A DNA stretch of 64,000 nucleotides from Allodiplogaster sudhausi (lineage: Eukaryota > Nematoda > Chromadorea > Rhabditida > Diplogasteridae): the NCBI GenBank assembly GCA_945643635.1, contig CALZFC010000005.1, forward strand, positions 10,976,001 through 11,040,000, given 5' to 3'. The notes under the pieces are model-generated. The model did no database searches, was not told where the DNA came from, and was given only the letters and a program-made list of their open reading frames with translations. The position numbers were made by a program, and so were the translations under genes. Below, one piece after another: positions 21,538-34,655 of this stretch (positions are counted from its first letter, which is position 1; each line of letters starts with the position of its first letter).

Positions 21538-23116
21538 CGCTCTGCTTGTTTTCTTTTCCCTATAAGAACCGAAATTTTGTTGTTTTTTTTCTGTTTAAAA
21601 AATACTCGATGATACTCGTATAAAATAATAAATATAGCCTGGGTGAAACAATCCAAAAGAACACTATTTGAAGAAAATTGAGCTTCGAGTAACGGCGTCA
21701 AAATATTTCTTTTAAAATATTTCCAATATTTCCATAGACACATAGGCGTACTCGTGGAAAAAATACAAACAAAAGGATACTCGAAAAAGACGCGGCCGAA
21801 GCACTACAACACACACGCAAAATGCAATATTCTGTGGTCGCCTCATCATCAAGAAAGAAAGCTCTCTGGCAGGATATTTCTTGTGTATCTTCCGAGAAAA
21901 ACGTGCAAACAGTAGTATTGAAGCTGCGAATAAACAGAGAAGATGAAGAAGAAAAAGACGAAACATCGTACACTATCGAAACAAGGGCATTGAATTTCAC
22001 AGCGGGTTTTAGTGAACTAAATTGGTGCAAAAATCAATAGAAAATTATGTCCTTTCTCGCTGCCTGTTCCTCCCTTTTCGCGTAAAATTTTTTACTGCTC
22101 TTTAAATCTCCGCTTCTTTCACTTTACTCAATTTCTCTTCCGTTCTTCTTCTATTTGTTTCTCTCTCTTTCTCTCTCTTTTTGCATTGCTTTCCGGTTTA
22201 TTTCCCACGCTCTCCTAATCTCTATTTTCTCATACTCTTTCTTCCTTTCCCCGTCCTTAAGATCGACACACACACTCTCTCTCAATATATCTATTGCAAT
22301 CTATTTACTTTTATTTTTCTCATTGTGTCTTTCTTTTTCAATACGTCTTTGCCTCTCTAACGTTTCTCTATTTATCCCTCTCTCTTTCTTTCTTCATTTC
22401 TTCTTTTCTCTCTTCCTCTCTCTTCTCTCTCTCTTTTCTCTCTCTCTCTTTCTCTCACTCTCTCTAGCTTCCTTATTCCGCGTTCGCGCAATGGAAGACG
22501 TCCACTGTGCCAGCCGGACGGAAGCGAGAAGAAAGGAAAGCCGATATTTCGTCAGATGGTAAGCGGAGCGTGGTGACTTTGCGCCATTTTCCATGGCAGA
22601 TAGCCTAGGGCGCGCACATAGAAGGGGAGCACGGGGTGGGCCTATGGCCGAAGGGGAGTGAGGAACTAGAGGAAAAGCTCCCTCCCCCATTTGATCCGTC
22701 TCATTATACAGTTGACACTGACAGACGACAGAGGAGTCGCTGTCGCAGACATCCGAAGCGCACCCTTCTTTTCATTGCACGGGCCTAGAGAGGGGTGTAT
22801 AGGGGCCACGGCTCTCTTTCAGAATGATGAATGGATCAGAGAACCAAAATCCTCATTGAAAATCAAATGTATGCCAAGCCAAACAATGGCCATCCCCCTG
22901 TCGTTGCATACATCTCATCGGTTAAAATGGAACGGAATATATATGTAAGTACGCATGTACATACATATCTATGCATGTATGTACATACATAAATGTTTCT
23001 CTAATATAATAAAAGTGCAAAAGTGGCCCACGTGAAGTGTCCATTTGACTGAAGCTGCCGTTGTTTCGAATGGATGCGTTTACATTGAAAGCGTAGCTGC
23101 ATACATAGATGGCCTG

Positions 23117-23125
<9 letters not shown>

Positions 23126-23158
<33 letters not shown>
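23126..23158 (+). repeat. (CT)n microsatellite
   Basis: Pure CT run in a longer pyrimidine tract. Confidence 0.95.
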
Positions 23159-23169
<11 letters not shown>

Positions 23170-23834
23170 ACTTCTCACATCTCTTCCATTGTAATCAGCT
23201 CTCTACTTTTTCTTTTGCCTCTCCAGCGCACTCACTTTCTTTATCTTCCTCTCGCACCCGCTGTGAACCATGAGCGAGAGAGAGAGAGAGAGGGAGAGAA
23301 AGGCAGGCAAAGAGAGGAAGAGAGGGTGGGAGAGAGAGGGAGAGTGAGAGAGGGAGGGGCAAACAAGAGGTAGAGAAAGAGTGAATGCCCACCAGGACAT
23401 CGTGACCTTACACATTTGGCGAAAATATATTGCCGGTCTCTACTGCAGAAAAGAATAAAAGTAGAGGGAGGGGTTCTACCGTAATTCATCTAATTGAGAA
23501 CCCGGTTTACTGTTTCATTTACGCCACCGCGATGGGTACAATTAGAATACGGTATATGTATGTGGTATATGTAGAGTTGAGGAGAACAACAGAACAATTA
23601 GATCAAACAAACAGAAAAGAGTGAACGATGACATTTGAGAACACCAAACTTTATAAATGCCAAGAGAATTATATTTCCATTATGGGTAAACCGAGAGCCC
23701 TTTTCATTGCTCTTCGAAGTAATAATGGCGGGCACTTTCGAATCTTATGCGCTAGATGAGCTTTTCTTTGTTCTTTGGCCACTATGCAACCACATACTCT
23801 CTCTCACTCTACTTCTCTCACTACTTCTCTCTCT

Positions 23835-23844
<10 letters not shown>

Positions 23845-23874
<30 letters not shown>
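23845..23874 (+). repeat. (CT)n microsatellite
   Basis: Pure CT run inside a CT-rich segment that reaches 24070. Confidence 0.95.
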
Positions 23875-23876
<2 letters not shown>

Positions 23877-26207
23877 GCGCTTCCTTTCTCACCCGTTTTT
23901 TTCTTCTTCTCAAATTGCTCTGCCAGTCCTCATTTACCCAGTTCTGCCCTGTCTTTATATCCCTTTCGCTCTGTTTTCTCTCTCTCCATCTCTCTCTCTC
24001 TTTTTATTCTCTACGTTCTCTCGCTTTCTCTCTATCTCTATCCATCTGCTCATCTTCTCTCTCTCCCACTCCTCGTCTATCCATAAGTATGAAGCAGCCT
24101 CGCACGCTCATTCCATTCGGAAAGTATGATATATGATTAGTGCGCTGCGTAATGCGGCCTGGCTCTTTTTCGGCCAAAAGAAGGAAAAGCCGTCCGATTT
24201 TGAAAGGCGCTCTTTTACGTCTGGCTGGAAACGTACACGTAAACATTGTGGAAAATGACTATGTGATGCTTTAGGAGAGCACTACAGCATGAAAGATGAA
24301 CAGAGAAGCTTCGCTTTAATTTTTGAATGCTTTCTTTTTTAGCTAGCAAATATATGAAATGCGAACGCTATTTGTATGTCATTGAAATTAAGCATGCTTG
24401 CTGAAGAGCTCACGATTACTGCTGGGGAAATTGCATAGATAAATCTCACTTGAAACATACTTAAGATATATATAAATAGCAAAGCGGCACAATTCCAAAA
24501 TTTATATCATCGGTATACATTTCATTTTGTAACCGCCGGGCAATCTCCTGGAATCCTGTTTTGAGACCTCAGTACATGGATGACGATAGAATTCTTGGAA
24601 CGAAAGACAACGGATTTCTGGTTTGTATTCTGAAAAAAAATTAAGAAAAGAGAAGGTTCAAAGCGAGAGGGAGAGCGTGTAGTTTTGAACGGCGGAAAGA
24701 AGGCTGCGGCCGCAAGAACAATCAAACTGGAACATATGTAGGATTAATTTTATGCTCTGTCACCATCCGAAAACAGACAACAAAATGACATTATTCTGTC
24801 GCGATCAATGTATGGCTGTTTTCCCTTTCCCCATTTCCATTCCCTTCGACAGTCGACTTATCGTTTGGAATGAAGGAAACAGCGGATAAAGGACAGAGCC
24901 AAAAATGCATGCTTGAAGAGTAGAAACGACGAAAAAATTCTTTTTTACCAAGAATACGAAGAGCGAACGTTATTTACAATGAATTTCAGGCTCGAGAAAG
25001 TTCTGAAACCGATTTTGTATTGGCTTACTTCCATGCTTCACGGAAAACACTTGACAGGTACTTGTGGTGGTTTTGCAAAAAAAAAAAAAAATGCAGCACG
25101 CCGAAATATTTGGCTGAAAAGTATGGAGTCCATAGAAAGCATAAAAAACGATATAATAAAAGGCGAAAAATAAATCTTGCCTTGGAATAGCTCTTTTCTC
25201 CTTTCACAATCAGCTGGTGCATTCAGCTGTTGTTTGGAATGGGGTGAGGCACACGAAATACGGGGATACTTTGTGGCCATCAAGATGCGTCGTTTAGCTT
25301 TAGCTGTCACGTGGCGATGGACAAATGGGGAAGACATCGAGAAAGGGAGAGAGAGAAAGACAGTGAGAGAGAGAGAGAAAGAGAAAGGGAGAGAAAGTCA
25401 GAGAAGTGCATTCCATTTCTCAATGAAAGAAAAAAAAATGCAAAAGGACCACGTTGTTTCCATACTTCGATAGTCACACCCACAAGGGATTCAAAAATTT
25501 GTTAAAACTTTTAGATGAGACTCCTTATGTATTAGCCTATTAATAAGTTGACACTCTTTGCACAAGGTGTTCTTGCCATTGAATTGTTTATCAGCACATT
25601 GCTTATTTTGTATACGAATATACACTTTCGCTATCGCTAGTCCGTCGCATGCAAAAGGTAAATAACACCAGTGATTAAAGATTTCAACCCTAATTCTTGA
25701 ACTTACCCTATATCAAAAGCTAGTGGCTACCCATGCTCGATGAGAGATAAGAGAGATTAACGTTTACCTATAAATTAATATGTATATTGGATTGAAAGCG
25801 ATATTCATCTACCAAAAGCACAAATTTGCAATGACATATTGAATGTTCGTAATGGGTGCAGCACGCGAAAGTGGCTCTTCAAGGACACGCCAAAATGTCG
25901 ACTAAAGCAACATATATCGAATTCACTTTCTTCTCCTGGATCATTTGTGCCTTAAAGGGTGCACTACTTGTTCTATGAATGTTTTCTCTCTCTGCGTCTT
26001 GAAGCCGTTTTCGAGTCACATGGTGCAGAAAATTAAAACGGAATGGAAAAAAAATTGTCAGGCTAATTATATCATTTGACAGAGGGACATTCAAATATAT
26101 ACAGTAGCAGTTTAATTGAGACAAACGAAAATCGCCTAATCGAAAATTTTAAAGCTTAGAACATAAGGATGCATTGAGTAAGCAAAAAATAAGCAAAAAT
26201 CCACAAC

Positions 26208-29178
26208 TCAGAAAGTGAAGATATTCCCTGGTCGCGGCGCGGCGTCCAATCGCGCCGGCGGCGTCAGCAGTGAGAGCGCGGTAAGCGGTGGAGGACCGGG
26301 TGGAGAGCTCGATGACGTCATCGTCGATGACGACGATGACGTCATCGACCTCTTGGCACGCCGCCAGCAACCTCGAAGTGGACCGAATGCTGAAAGATAG
26401 CAGGAGATACAAAAAAAAGTAATTGAAAAATATGCTTTTCTTCTTTAGTTAGAGTTAAAGTCAGTTATTCAAGGGAAAAATATATTTAAAAAAAACAAAT
26501 ATTCGGAGCACAAAAAATCTATAACCTTTTTCAAGATTCGCTCCGATCTGCCGCCGCTGATCAGGCTGCAGTGCGAGATAGATGAACAGACTCGACGCAG
26601 AGTCGAGCGCGGACGCCAGCGGCAACGCAGAGCCGATGACTTGATGAAGCTGAGAGAAAGAGAGAGAACTTTACCTGGACTTGGCGGAAAAACGAGACAT
26701 TTAGATTTTGAAGCATAAACACCATCCCGTGCAAGAAGTATAACCGAACTACTTAAAGGAGATATCCGGTGAATAATTAACCTAAGTTTTTTTCTATATG
26801 AACATGTTCTTCTTGGCGTAAAACATGTCTCCAGAAAGTTTGAGCGGTTTTCTTCCATTACATTCTGAGAAATAGTAACGTGAAAACTGGCGGGTAGAGA
26901 ATTAGCTACGGTAGGTCAGAGCCGCCCTCCTATTTCACATGCTCTCTCGACCGAGCGACAGGCAACTTTATGAGCGCGCGCATTCAAACGCGTTCTCTAG
27001 CGCTACTGTAGAATTATTCGCCGGATGCTTCCTTTAAGATGTATGCATATTAGCGCATCATTAATAATTATCAAAACATTGTAAATTACCTTGAGGAACA
27101 TACATACATACATAACTATATGATGGTAATAGTAAATTTAAAGTGATATAATAAAAAAAGAAGAAAGTATCGATCGATACCATCGTGCCATGGTTGGTGG
27201 CGAGGAAGAGCGCGTCGGGCACGCCATCGAGAAGCACGGACATGACGGAGATGACGAGGTGGCCGGCCAGGCGATGGAAACGCTGACGGGATCTGGAATT
27301 TGCAAGATACTTTTACTACTTCTAAGATACAAATCTTGTTCTTTCTAGTTGAGTATTGTCTTCTTTCTCTCACTCTCTCTTTCTATTCTCTGTCTCTCTA
27401 TCTTGCGAACTATCTCTCCCTTTTTCCTTCCTGTCTCTCTCTCACATCCTCTCTTTCTCCCTCTTCCTATCGCTCTCTCTCTCTCGGCATCCTTTTCTCT
27501 CTTTCTGTCTTTCTCTCTCACCTCTGCTCTGACGCCAGCCAGAATCGCGCTCCGATTGCGGCGGCCGAGTTGAGCGCGGCCGCCGCGGCGCAGAAGCCAA
27601 TGTTCATGGCGATGAGCGCGTCGGCGTAGCCATCGCCGAACACCTCCTCCGGGTAGCACGCCTCAGAGACCTGAGCTAGTGTCTCTTGGCTAGAGGCTTT
27701 CATTCAGCCACTATCAACCACATCATACACTTGTCAAATGATGATTATTCAGTCACAAATCATAATCTCTAGCAGCAAGCCACAAAACAAATGCATTTAA
27801 AGTAATTAAACATCTACAACTCTTTCTCACAATTATTCTTTAATTTGGATTTTATTTTTGGTAAACTTCTTCCGTTAAAAAATCAAAATATTTCTTTCTG
27901 ACTCACTTTTCTTTGTAAAGATCGCCAAGGCTATTACTAAATATCGTAATTTTTGGTGTTGATTATTTTAGTGTAATTAATTACTAAATTTTTTAAAGTA
28001 GCTGAAACCTGGACATCTCGCCTCGAATGCGCGAGAACGAAGCCTCCGGCAACGAGCGCGAGCACAGCAGCCAAGCTGAAGCTGATCGTCCACGAGGCAC
28101 TGCAAGTGAGATCCACTCATCTTCATTCAAATTTATCTTAGTTCAACTGAGAATAAATATGCTTTAATAAACATGGAGACGAGAAGGAAAATGCAAGAAT
28201 ACTCATGCACACAAATGCAAACTTGTATTCAGAAAGAGTTTCGATCGTAGTACATTAGGAACTTTTTGAAAGCGCGCACTCAAATAGTTGGCCCTTCTTC
28301 TGGTTAGAGAGCGTTTGAAAAAGGAGGGTGGCTAACAGCTACAGCAAATCCATATTTTGCGCGCTATTCACTTGGAACAAAAACGGTGAGAACTTATTTG
28401 AGCGTTTAAAGCAGATGCGAATATATCCACGTTCATAAATACATATAAAGCATATGTTAAATATTCAGTGAACTGCTCCTTCCAATTCCAAATCTGCACT
28501 CTCTCTCCACTGGCCAGCTTGAGACGCACGATGGGAGAAGACGCTTGCAGCGGCAGGCGGCGAGCAGCACGAACGCAAGGTGCTCCATCGACACCAACAC
28601 TTGCAGCATGTCGGGAGAGATGTCACCTGAAGAGAATGAGGAGAGAAAGAGAGAGAGAGAGTGTGTGAGAGAGTGGAGAGAAGAAGGAAGGGAGAGGGAG
28701 AGACAGAGAGACAAAGATAGCGAAATAGATAATTCGAGAGAGAAAGAGAGAAAGTGAGAGATAGAGAAAATTTGAAAGAGAATTTGTGAGATGGAGTGAG
28801 ATAGGAGTTAAAACGATTATTGAAATATCCTTCCTCGAATTTTCTCTTTTGCTCCGAACGACTCTTACTCTGCCAAGATTTGTCTCGTGTTGCCTCCACC
28901 CAAACTACCTCTTATTACCTCTCTATCTTACTCTCTCTCTTATTCTCTATCTCTCTCTTTCACTATCACTCTCTCTCTCTTTATCTCTCTCTCTTCCAAC
29001 CCGCGAGTCGCAAAGGCACCGACGGCTGCAGTTCGCATGTCCACGATGTCTGCGTTGTGATCTCTGCATTGCCTTCATTTTCCAAAACGAGCACGCCGAG
29101 TAGTCGCGCTGCCGTCAAAGTGACAGAGAGACAGTTGATAAAGTCGGCCAAGGCCAGAGAGAAGATAAGCTGGAAAAC

Positions 29179-29227
<49 letters not shown>

Positions 29228-29444
29228 CCAGAGAGGAAGAAGACGAAGCGAATAAGACAGTGAGAGACGAACCTTTTGGCCCTGGCGAATCTCGGGTGTC
29301 GCCGCGAACACGGCAAGCAGCCCTGCGCATAGCACTGTTCCGACTGCGCCCACCGCCAGACATGCCACCTGCTCGGGCACCGAAAAGGCCTCCTGCATGT
29401 GGAGAGAGAGAAAGATTTATGCAGAGATATGAAGAGAAAGAGGC

Positions 29445-29488
<44 letters not shown>

Positions 29489-29848
29489 ACGAAAAATTCT
29501 CCATTATGAAGCTTCCAGTGGATAGAATTTTGTTTGCTTGATGATTTCTAAGGCAGTTATGCACATTTTTGTTTCCCAAAATTCCGGGACCCATTACCGA
29601 ATTTTCTTTAGAATGAAGGCGAGGCATTAGAAATGATATGTCGAATTCGAAGTGTATTTATCCTCTTTTGTTCCATTTCTTGTCGGCATAGTCATCGAAC
29701 GTTTTGAAGGATTAGACAACGGCAGCTCTGGAGTATTGCATACCTGATGACTGTGCCTCGTGGAGAAGTTGCCGCTCGTAAGGTTCGTAGAGTTCTCGAG
29801 CAAACTTTGGATGTTATCTACCGGAGGCATCTCTTTGGAGCCTGCCAA
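26208..29848 (-). CDS. Seven-transmembrane G-protein-coupled receptor, divergent family member (receptor C)
   Basis: Nine exons in phase: 29744-29848, 29273-29392, 29001-29169, 28530-28626, 28009-28099, 27522-27670, 27181-27292, 26526-26649, 26208-26389; 382 residues. The N-terminus has three glycosylation sites (NST, NLT, NFS). TM1 is ACLAVGAVGTVLCAGLLAVF, TM2 LIFSLALADFINCLSV, TM3 follows GDISPDM and ends MEHLAFVLLAA (EH, not ER), TM4 SFSLAAVLALVAGGFVLA, TM5 IAMNIGFCAAAAALNSAA, TM6 HLVISVMSVLLDGVPDAL and TM7 SALDSASSLFIYLAL. The tail is Ser/Pro-rich. Exons 4, 5 and 7 are 97, 91 and 112 nt, the same as in receptor B, which proves common descent despite low identity. The missing Arg at the end of TM3 suggests changed or lost coupling. 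Intron 7 holds a MITE. Confidence 0.8.
26754..27037. mobile_element. TTAA-flanked MITE in receptor C intron 7
   Basis: The inverted ends AGGAGATATCCGG and its near-complement CCGGATGCTTCCT are each flanked by TTAA (26754-26757 and 27034-27037). TTAA targets are typical of piggyBac and Kolobok elements. It is noncoding, 284 bp, and a degraded relative lies at 8880-9175 in receptor B. Confidence 0.75.
29191..29226 (+). repeat. (GA)n microsatellite beside a splice acceptor
   Basis: On the sense (-) strand this is a CT run leading into ...ttttccag|CTTATC, the acceptor of receptor C exon 3. Confidence 0.95.
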
Positions 29849-31148
29849 CCGGCTCTAATGGTTTCTGCCACTGAGTGGCTTAGCGCCTCACAATCAGCAT
29901 AGGAAACCGATCGTGCCTCCCTCCCCCAACTCGAGTGGGCTCTCGATGTACCCGGCAGGCATGGCACGAGGTTAAGGCACTTGACTGCGCGGCCAAACGC
30001 ATCGATGGAGAAGAGATCATCTTTCCAGCCCCAAGCCGCAACATCAACAATGAAAGCCTATCATGACTAATATCCGAAAAGAGCAAGCACCTTTGGAAAG
30101 GAAACAGAAAGCGAAGCAGAACAACGAAAGCGCAGAATAATTCTGTGAGCTCGAGATTTTGCGACCTTGTGGCAAGGAGTGCGCCGTACATCCTGAATTA
30201 AAGTAGTGAAATATAACAGTCCAGTGTTCCGTATTAGCCATTTGAATATTGTTTGGCATTATTTACCAGCGTAACCTATCGCTGTTGCGTAAAAAGAGGC
30301 CAGACAAGTATATCGAATGGCATTTAGTAGAATGGCCCCAAATTTTTTATCGGATTTTTACGTTGTTTACGGAACTTTTTTCCTTGCCTTTAATTTTTTC
30401 AAGGAACTTTTTTGCACTACTATTTCACTCCATAATCTCATCATAGTGTTTTGGGTTAATGTCAGACAATACATAATCTCTTGCTTCAAGGAAAGGCACT
30501 GGCGGGGCTTCCATTCTTCCTTATCGAGTGGCTCAATGAATTTAGTCGACTTTTGTTCTTACTACGCTTGGGAAGAAAGGCTCTTGGTTGACTCCTGAAA
30601 CAACATGTGGCTAATTTAGGGATCCGCTATACTCTCTACGCAAGTCAGATTGACACAGACAAGGTGTGACTTTTCTGTGTCATTCTCTCTCTTTCTCTCT
30701 CTCTCTTTCTCTCTCTCGGCCTCGCTCTCTTACTCCCTGTCTGTCTGCCTGTCACTCTCTACTTCTCTCTCTCTCCTAAACATTTGCACACTGGAATGTG
30801 ATAATTCAAATATCGCTCCGGAACAAAGGAATCCCACAGACAAGAGCTCTTCATTTTTTTCCACTAGTCCGAATCTCGCCTATCGACTGGCTTCTAGCTC
30901 ATGAAATGTTTCACAATATCGCGTTTTGTCTGCTTCTCTCTTCTCTCTTTTCTCTTTCTTTATCCCACTCTCTCTCTCTCTCTGTCACTTTCTTTCATCT
31001 CTCACCGTTCTCTCCCTCTAACTCACTACCATTCCCTCGCTCTTTCACTCCAATCTCCATCTCTCGCTACTATTCCTTCTCTATTTCTTTTTCTTTCTCT
31101 CTCATCAACTCTCTTCTCTCTTTCTCTCACCTTCCTTCTCTCTCTCTT

Positions 31149-31196
<48 letters not shown>

Positions 31197-31664
31197 TGCT
31201 TTCTCCCTTCTTTCCTCGGCTGGTCATCTTGTATGCTCAGCCGCGCTACAGAATCGGCCCAAGGCTGCGAGTCCGAGCCCGAAACAAACGGCCAGCTATA
31301 TGACCAGCGACTCGTGCTGCAATCTGGCTCCTGTCATCTCCTCTCAGCCCCCCTCCCCCAATCCACATTTCCACATTCCTAGCCACATTCTAAAGATTTA
31401 GCTTCCTAACGTTGTGATACGTTTATAAATTCTTCATGCTGTTTCTGTTTTTTTATTCAACAATTATATCTTCCGGATTGACTTTCTAAAACTTATCAAT
31501 ACAAATTAAATGATCTCTACTCTTCCCTACGCCGTCCTCTCTCGTTCACCACCTTATATGTTCACAACAAAATCACCTGCTTACTATTAGATACTAAGTG
31601 CTGGCAGACGAAGCGAAGGATAGATTTGAACGTTTGTCGGTCCCGCGGCGAAAAGAAGTGAGAT
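29849..31664. other. Divergent intergenic region, no supported gene
   Basis: About 1.8 kb between receptor C (read leftwards) and the GDSL gene (read rightwards), so both promoters should be here. It contains CT-rich tracts at 30680-30770 and 30935-31205. No clear TATA box was picked out. Confidence 0.5.
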
Positions 31665-33064
31665 ATGGTAGCGATGTTTTGGCCGCTGATTCTCGGACTC
31701 GTACATGCTGCATTAGCAGGTGTCATTCATAAGGTGCGACATTTTTTTCTCTCTCTCTTACTCTAGCTCTTTCCCTCAATCTCTCACTCTTCTATCTCCC
31801 TCACTCCTACTATCTCACTCTAGTTCTCTCTCTCTGTCTTCTGTCTCTGCCTCTATCTATCTCTGTCTCTCTCATTCACAGCATCTTTATCGCGCTCCTA
31901 TTTCTTTCGCTCCTCTCTCTTTCCTCAATCTTTCTCTACCACCTCTCCTCTCTCTCTCTCTCTCCCTCTCTCTTCCTCCTCTCTCTCTCTCTCTTCCTAC
32001 TCTCTCTCTCTCTTTCCTCTCTCTCTCCCTCCCCCTCTCTCTCTCTTTCTTTCTCTCTCTCTCTAGCCTCATGACGTCGCTTGTTCTCTCCTCGTCATCT
32101 TCGGTGACTCTCTCTCTGACGACGGCATCGAGGCGGATGCCGAAGCGCCGCATGGCTTCATGCGAAATAGGCAAGCCAATTTATATTGATTGATTTTTTG
32201 TTCAAACATTATTGATTTTTTCCAAGGAGAATTATCGATTGATTTTATCTGAACATAAAAAAATCTAATCTAACAACAATGCTCATTTTTGACTTAATTC
32301 TTTTCGTCTCGCCCTCTTTCCATCCATATCAGTATAAGTCCAAAATTTTGAATTATTTATAGCAAAAAAATCCTTTGCAGCAACGGCCCCGTATGGCCCG
32401 AGTACTTACAGCGGATGCTCACTTGCCAAAAGGTTTTTTTTGTTCTTGTACATATCCTTCAAGATCGTTAACTATCTGCTCACAGTAGACAAATGTATGC
32501 ATGTATCTACATATGTATGAACGTAAATAGTAAACCTATACTTTGCTTTCAACGAAAGGAGCGAGAAACAGCCGAAATAGATTTAGATTTTCCTAATCAT
32601 TGTCGTCTCGCTAAATCACATGATGAATGTTTCTCTCCAGTACCTGAACTACGCGTACAGCGGGGCGAAGAGTGGCGACGACAACTTCTACTTTGGCAAT
32701 TGGTCCGGCGTGCGCTGGCAAACCGAGAAGTTCTCACTCGACGCGCAAGTTCTGCCGGCAGGTCTGATATTAAAAAAATATATATTTATATATAAATATA
32801 AATATTAAAAACCTGTAAAGCGTTAGAGAAATGGCCTTTAAGTTCCGTCGCCATTTAAGAATTCCCACCCATCTGTGTTTCTCCCTCTTATCACTAGTTA
32901 CTTCACTCTGTCCATCTCTTTATTTTCATTCTCTCCTTTTTCCATATCCCGTTTTCGCTGTCTCTCTCTCTCTCTCACTTTGTTCATTCTCTTTCAGTCA
33001 CTTAATTTCGAGCGCTCTCTCTGTTACTCTCTTTCTCTCTCCCCTACCCTCTCCCTCTTTCTCT

Positions 33065-33152
<88 letters not shown>

Positions 33153-34655
33153 TCACTCTCTTTCAGTCACGTTCTCTCTCTCTTTCGCGATCTCTCTCTT
33201 ACTCTCACCCTAGTCCGTTTCTCTCTCTCTCTCTCTCTCCAGATACCATCGTGATTCTCCAATCGGCCGGCATCACCGACTACTTCGCCGGCGAGAACAA
33301 CACGGACGTCGTCGTCGGCAACGTCCATCGCACACTGCTCAAGCTTTTCGAGGTTGGGCATTTCTCTTTCTCATTCTTTCTATCTTTTTCTTTCTTTCTA
33401 TCTCTCCTTTTTTTCTAAACTTCACCAGTTCCTTACTCTCCAAAAGCGCTGTAGAAAGACAAAGCGCGTTAAAGCATAGAACAAAGGAAGACCGGAAGAT
33501 ATTCGAGTCTTTCCATTGGCATTACGCTTATATTACGGTAATCTGGGGATGTACAGTAACCTTCTGTCACTTACTCAGACCCTCGAATCCGGCACAATCT
33601 TCGTTCTCAATCTCGTTGATCCAACTTCCGCGCCCGGCATGCAGTCGGCGGAGCGCGCTGAAGAGATTGCGCAGAGGATCGCGCCACTCGTCACCGAAAC
33701 CAATCGGGTACGGTAGTTTTGAGCAGAAAATAAGTTACGACTCTTTTATGTTAGCCATCTCGGGGTCACGCTCAAGAGAAACAATGGACATCAGTCAAGA
33801 ACGCAGTTTTATAGCGAACTCCCTGTAAGAATAACAGTTGGACGAGGAAAGAAAAACACCAAACGAGAACAAACCAATAGATTGTAAACCCAGCAGTTCT
33901 TATCTGAAAATTCCTAACTTCTGCATCCCATCAACGTGCAAAATCCAAAATATTCTTCTTTCTATTAAGGAAAAAATACGGTAATTCAAACTTAAGCTTG
34001 AGACAATTCGATTTGAATATTATCAATATTCACTTCTTCCTTCCTTTCAGATGCTCACTCACATGATCTACGATCCAGAACTCGGTCTCTATAAGCGAGG
34101 AGCAAAGGTAAGAGATAAATTCAAATTCAAACTTCCCGCCAATTTGTGGGTATTTATAGTTTGCTTTTGTAGGCAACTTGAGAGCAACAAACGAAAATTA
34201 AAGGTTAAAGATAGATTCAAATTCAAACTTCCCGCCCATTCTTTTAAAATTTGATTTTGCAGGTGAACGTCCGTCTAATTGACTTGAATTCGATCGCGTA
34301 CCGCGTCGTCGCCAACATGAACACGACCGATCCGTTCACGCATCACTCTTCCGAGACGCTGTTCGGAATTATTTTTAATTTAATTTTCGCGCCATTTTTG
34401 AATTTTAAAAACCAACCTATTTATTCTAAAAACAATGTATGCTTAATAAGTCTCACCATCAGTAAGAGTTGAAGATGACAATAAAATTGTGAACGATAAA
34501 ATTTGCAACTAAATTTAAAGTCAAGAAATATTGGTTTCCTATTTGTCAGTCCCCGAAGCATCTACCAATACGCCTACCACGACCTATGGCATCCGTCAAC
34601 GTTCGTGCACTACAAGTTTGCAAAGCATCTGTTGCGCGAGCTGCAAGATCTCTAG
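31665..34655 (+). CDS. Secreted GDSL-type lipase/esterase
   Basis: Nine exons in phase: 31665-31733, 32067-32170, 32381-32432, 32641-32761, 33243-33352, 33579-33707, 34051-34107, 34263-34360, 34550-34655; 281 residues. Residues 1-18 are a signal peptide (MVAMFWPLILGLVHAALA). Block I is VIFGDSLSDDG with nucleophile Ser38, followed by SNGPVWPEYL. The oxyanion Gly is in NYAYSGAKS. Block V is HDLWHPSTFVH with Asp258 and His261. Block III, normally GxND, reads SAGITDYF, so the oxyanion Asn is replaced. The family hydrolyses ester bonds of lipids and small esters; the substrate here is unknown. The intron after exon 2 has a GC donor (AATAG|GCAAGC), confirmed because the join restores SNGPVWPEY. Several introns are filled with CT repeats running into the acceptor. 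Confidence 0.85.
33071..33148 (+). repeat. (CT)n microsatellite in GDSL intron 4
   Basis: CT run of nearly 80 bp with two interruptions; the pyrimidine-rich intron continues to the acceptor at 33242. Confidence 0.95.

Larger units (their letters stand above)
21538..26207. other. Intergenic region between receptors A and C, no supported gene
   Basis: About 4.7 kb with long CT/GA tracts (22160-22470, 23110-23170, 23275-23350, 23800-24075, 25330-25400) and AT-rich DNA. ORFs are repeat-derived. No in-phase exon set, RNA gene or transposon ends were recognised. Receptor A starts at the left edge, reading leftwards, and receptor C ends at the right edge. Confidence 0.6.

Noticed and set aside
30798..31401. 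Two overlapping + ORFs of 166-194 codons
   Set aside because: Ser/Leu runs from CT repeats; frames are open only because the repeat has no stops.
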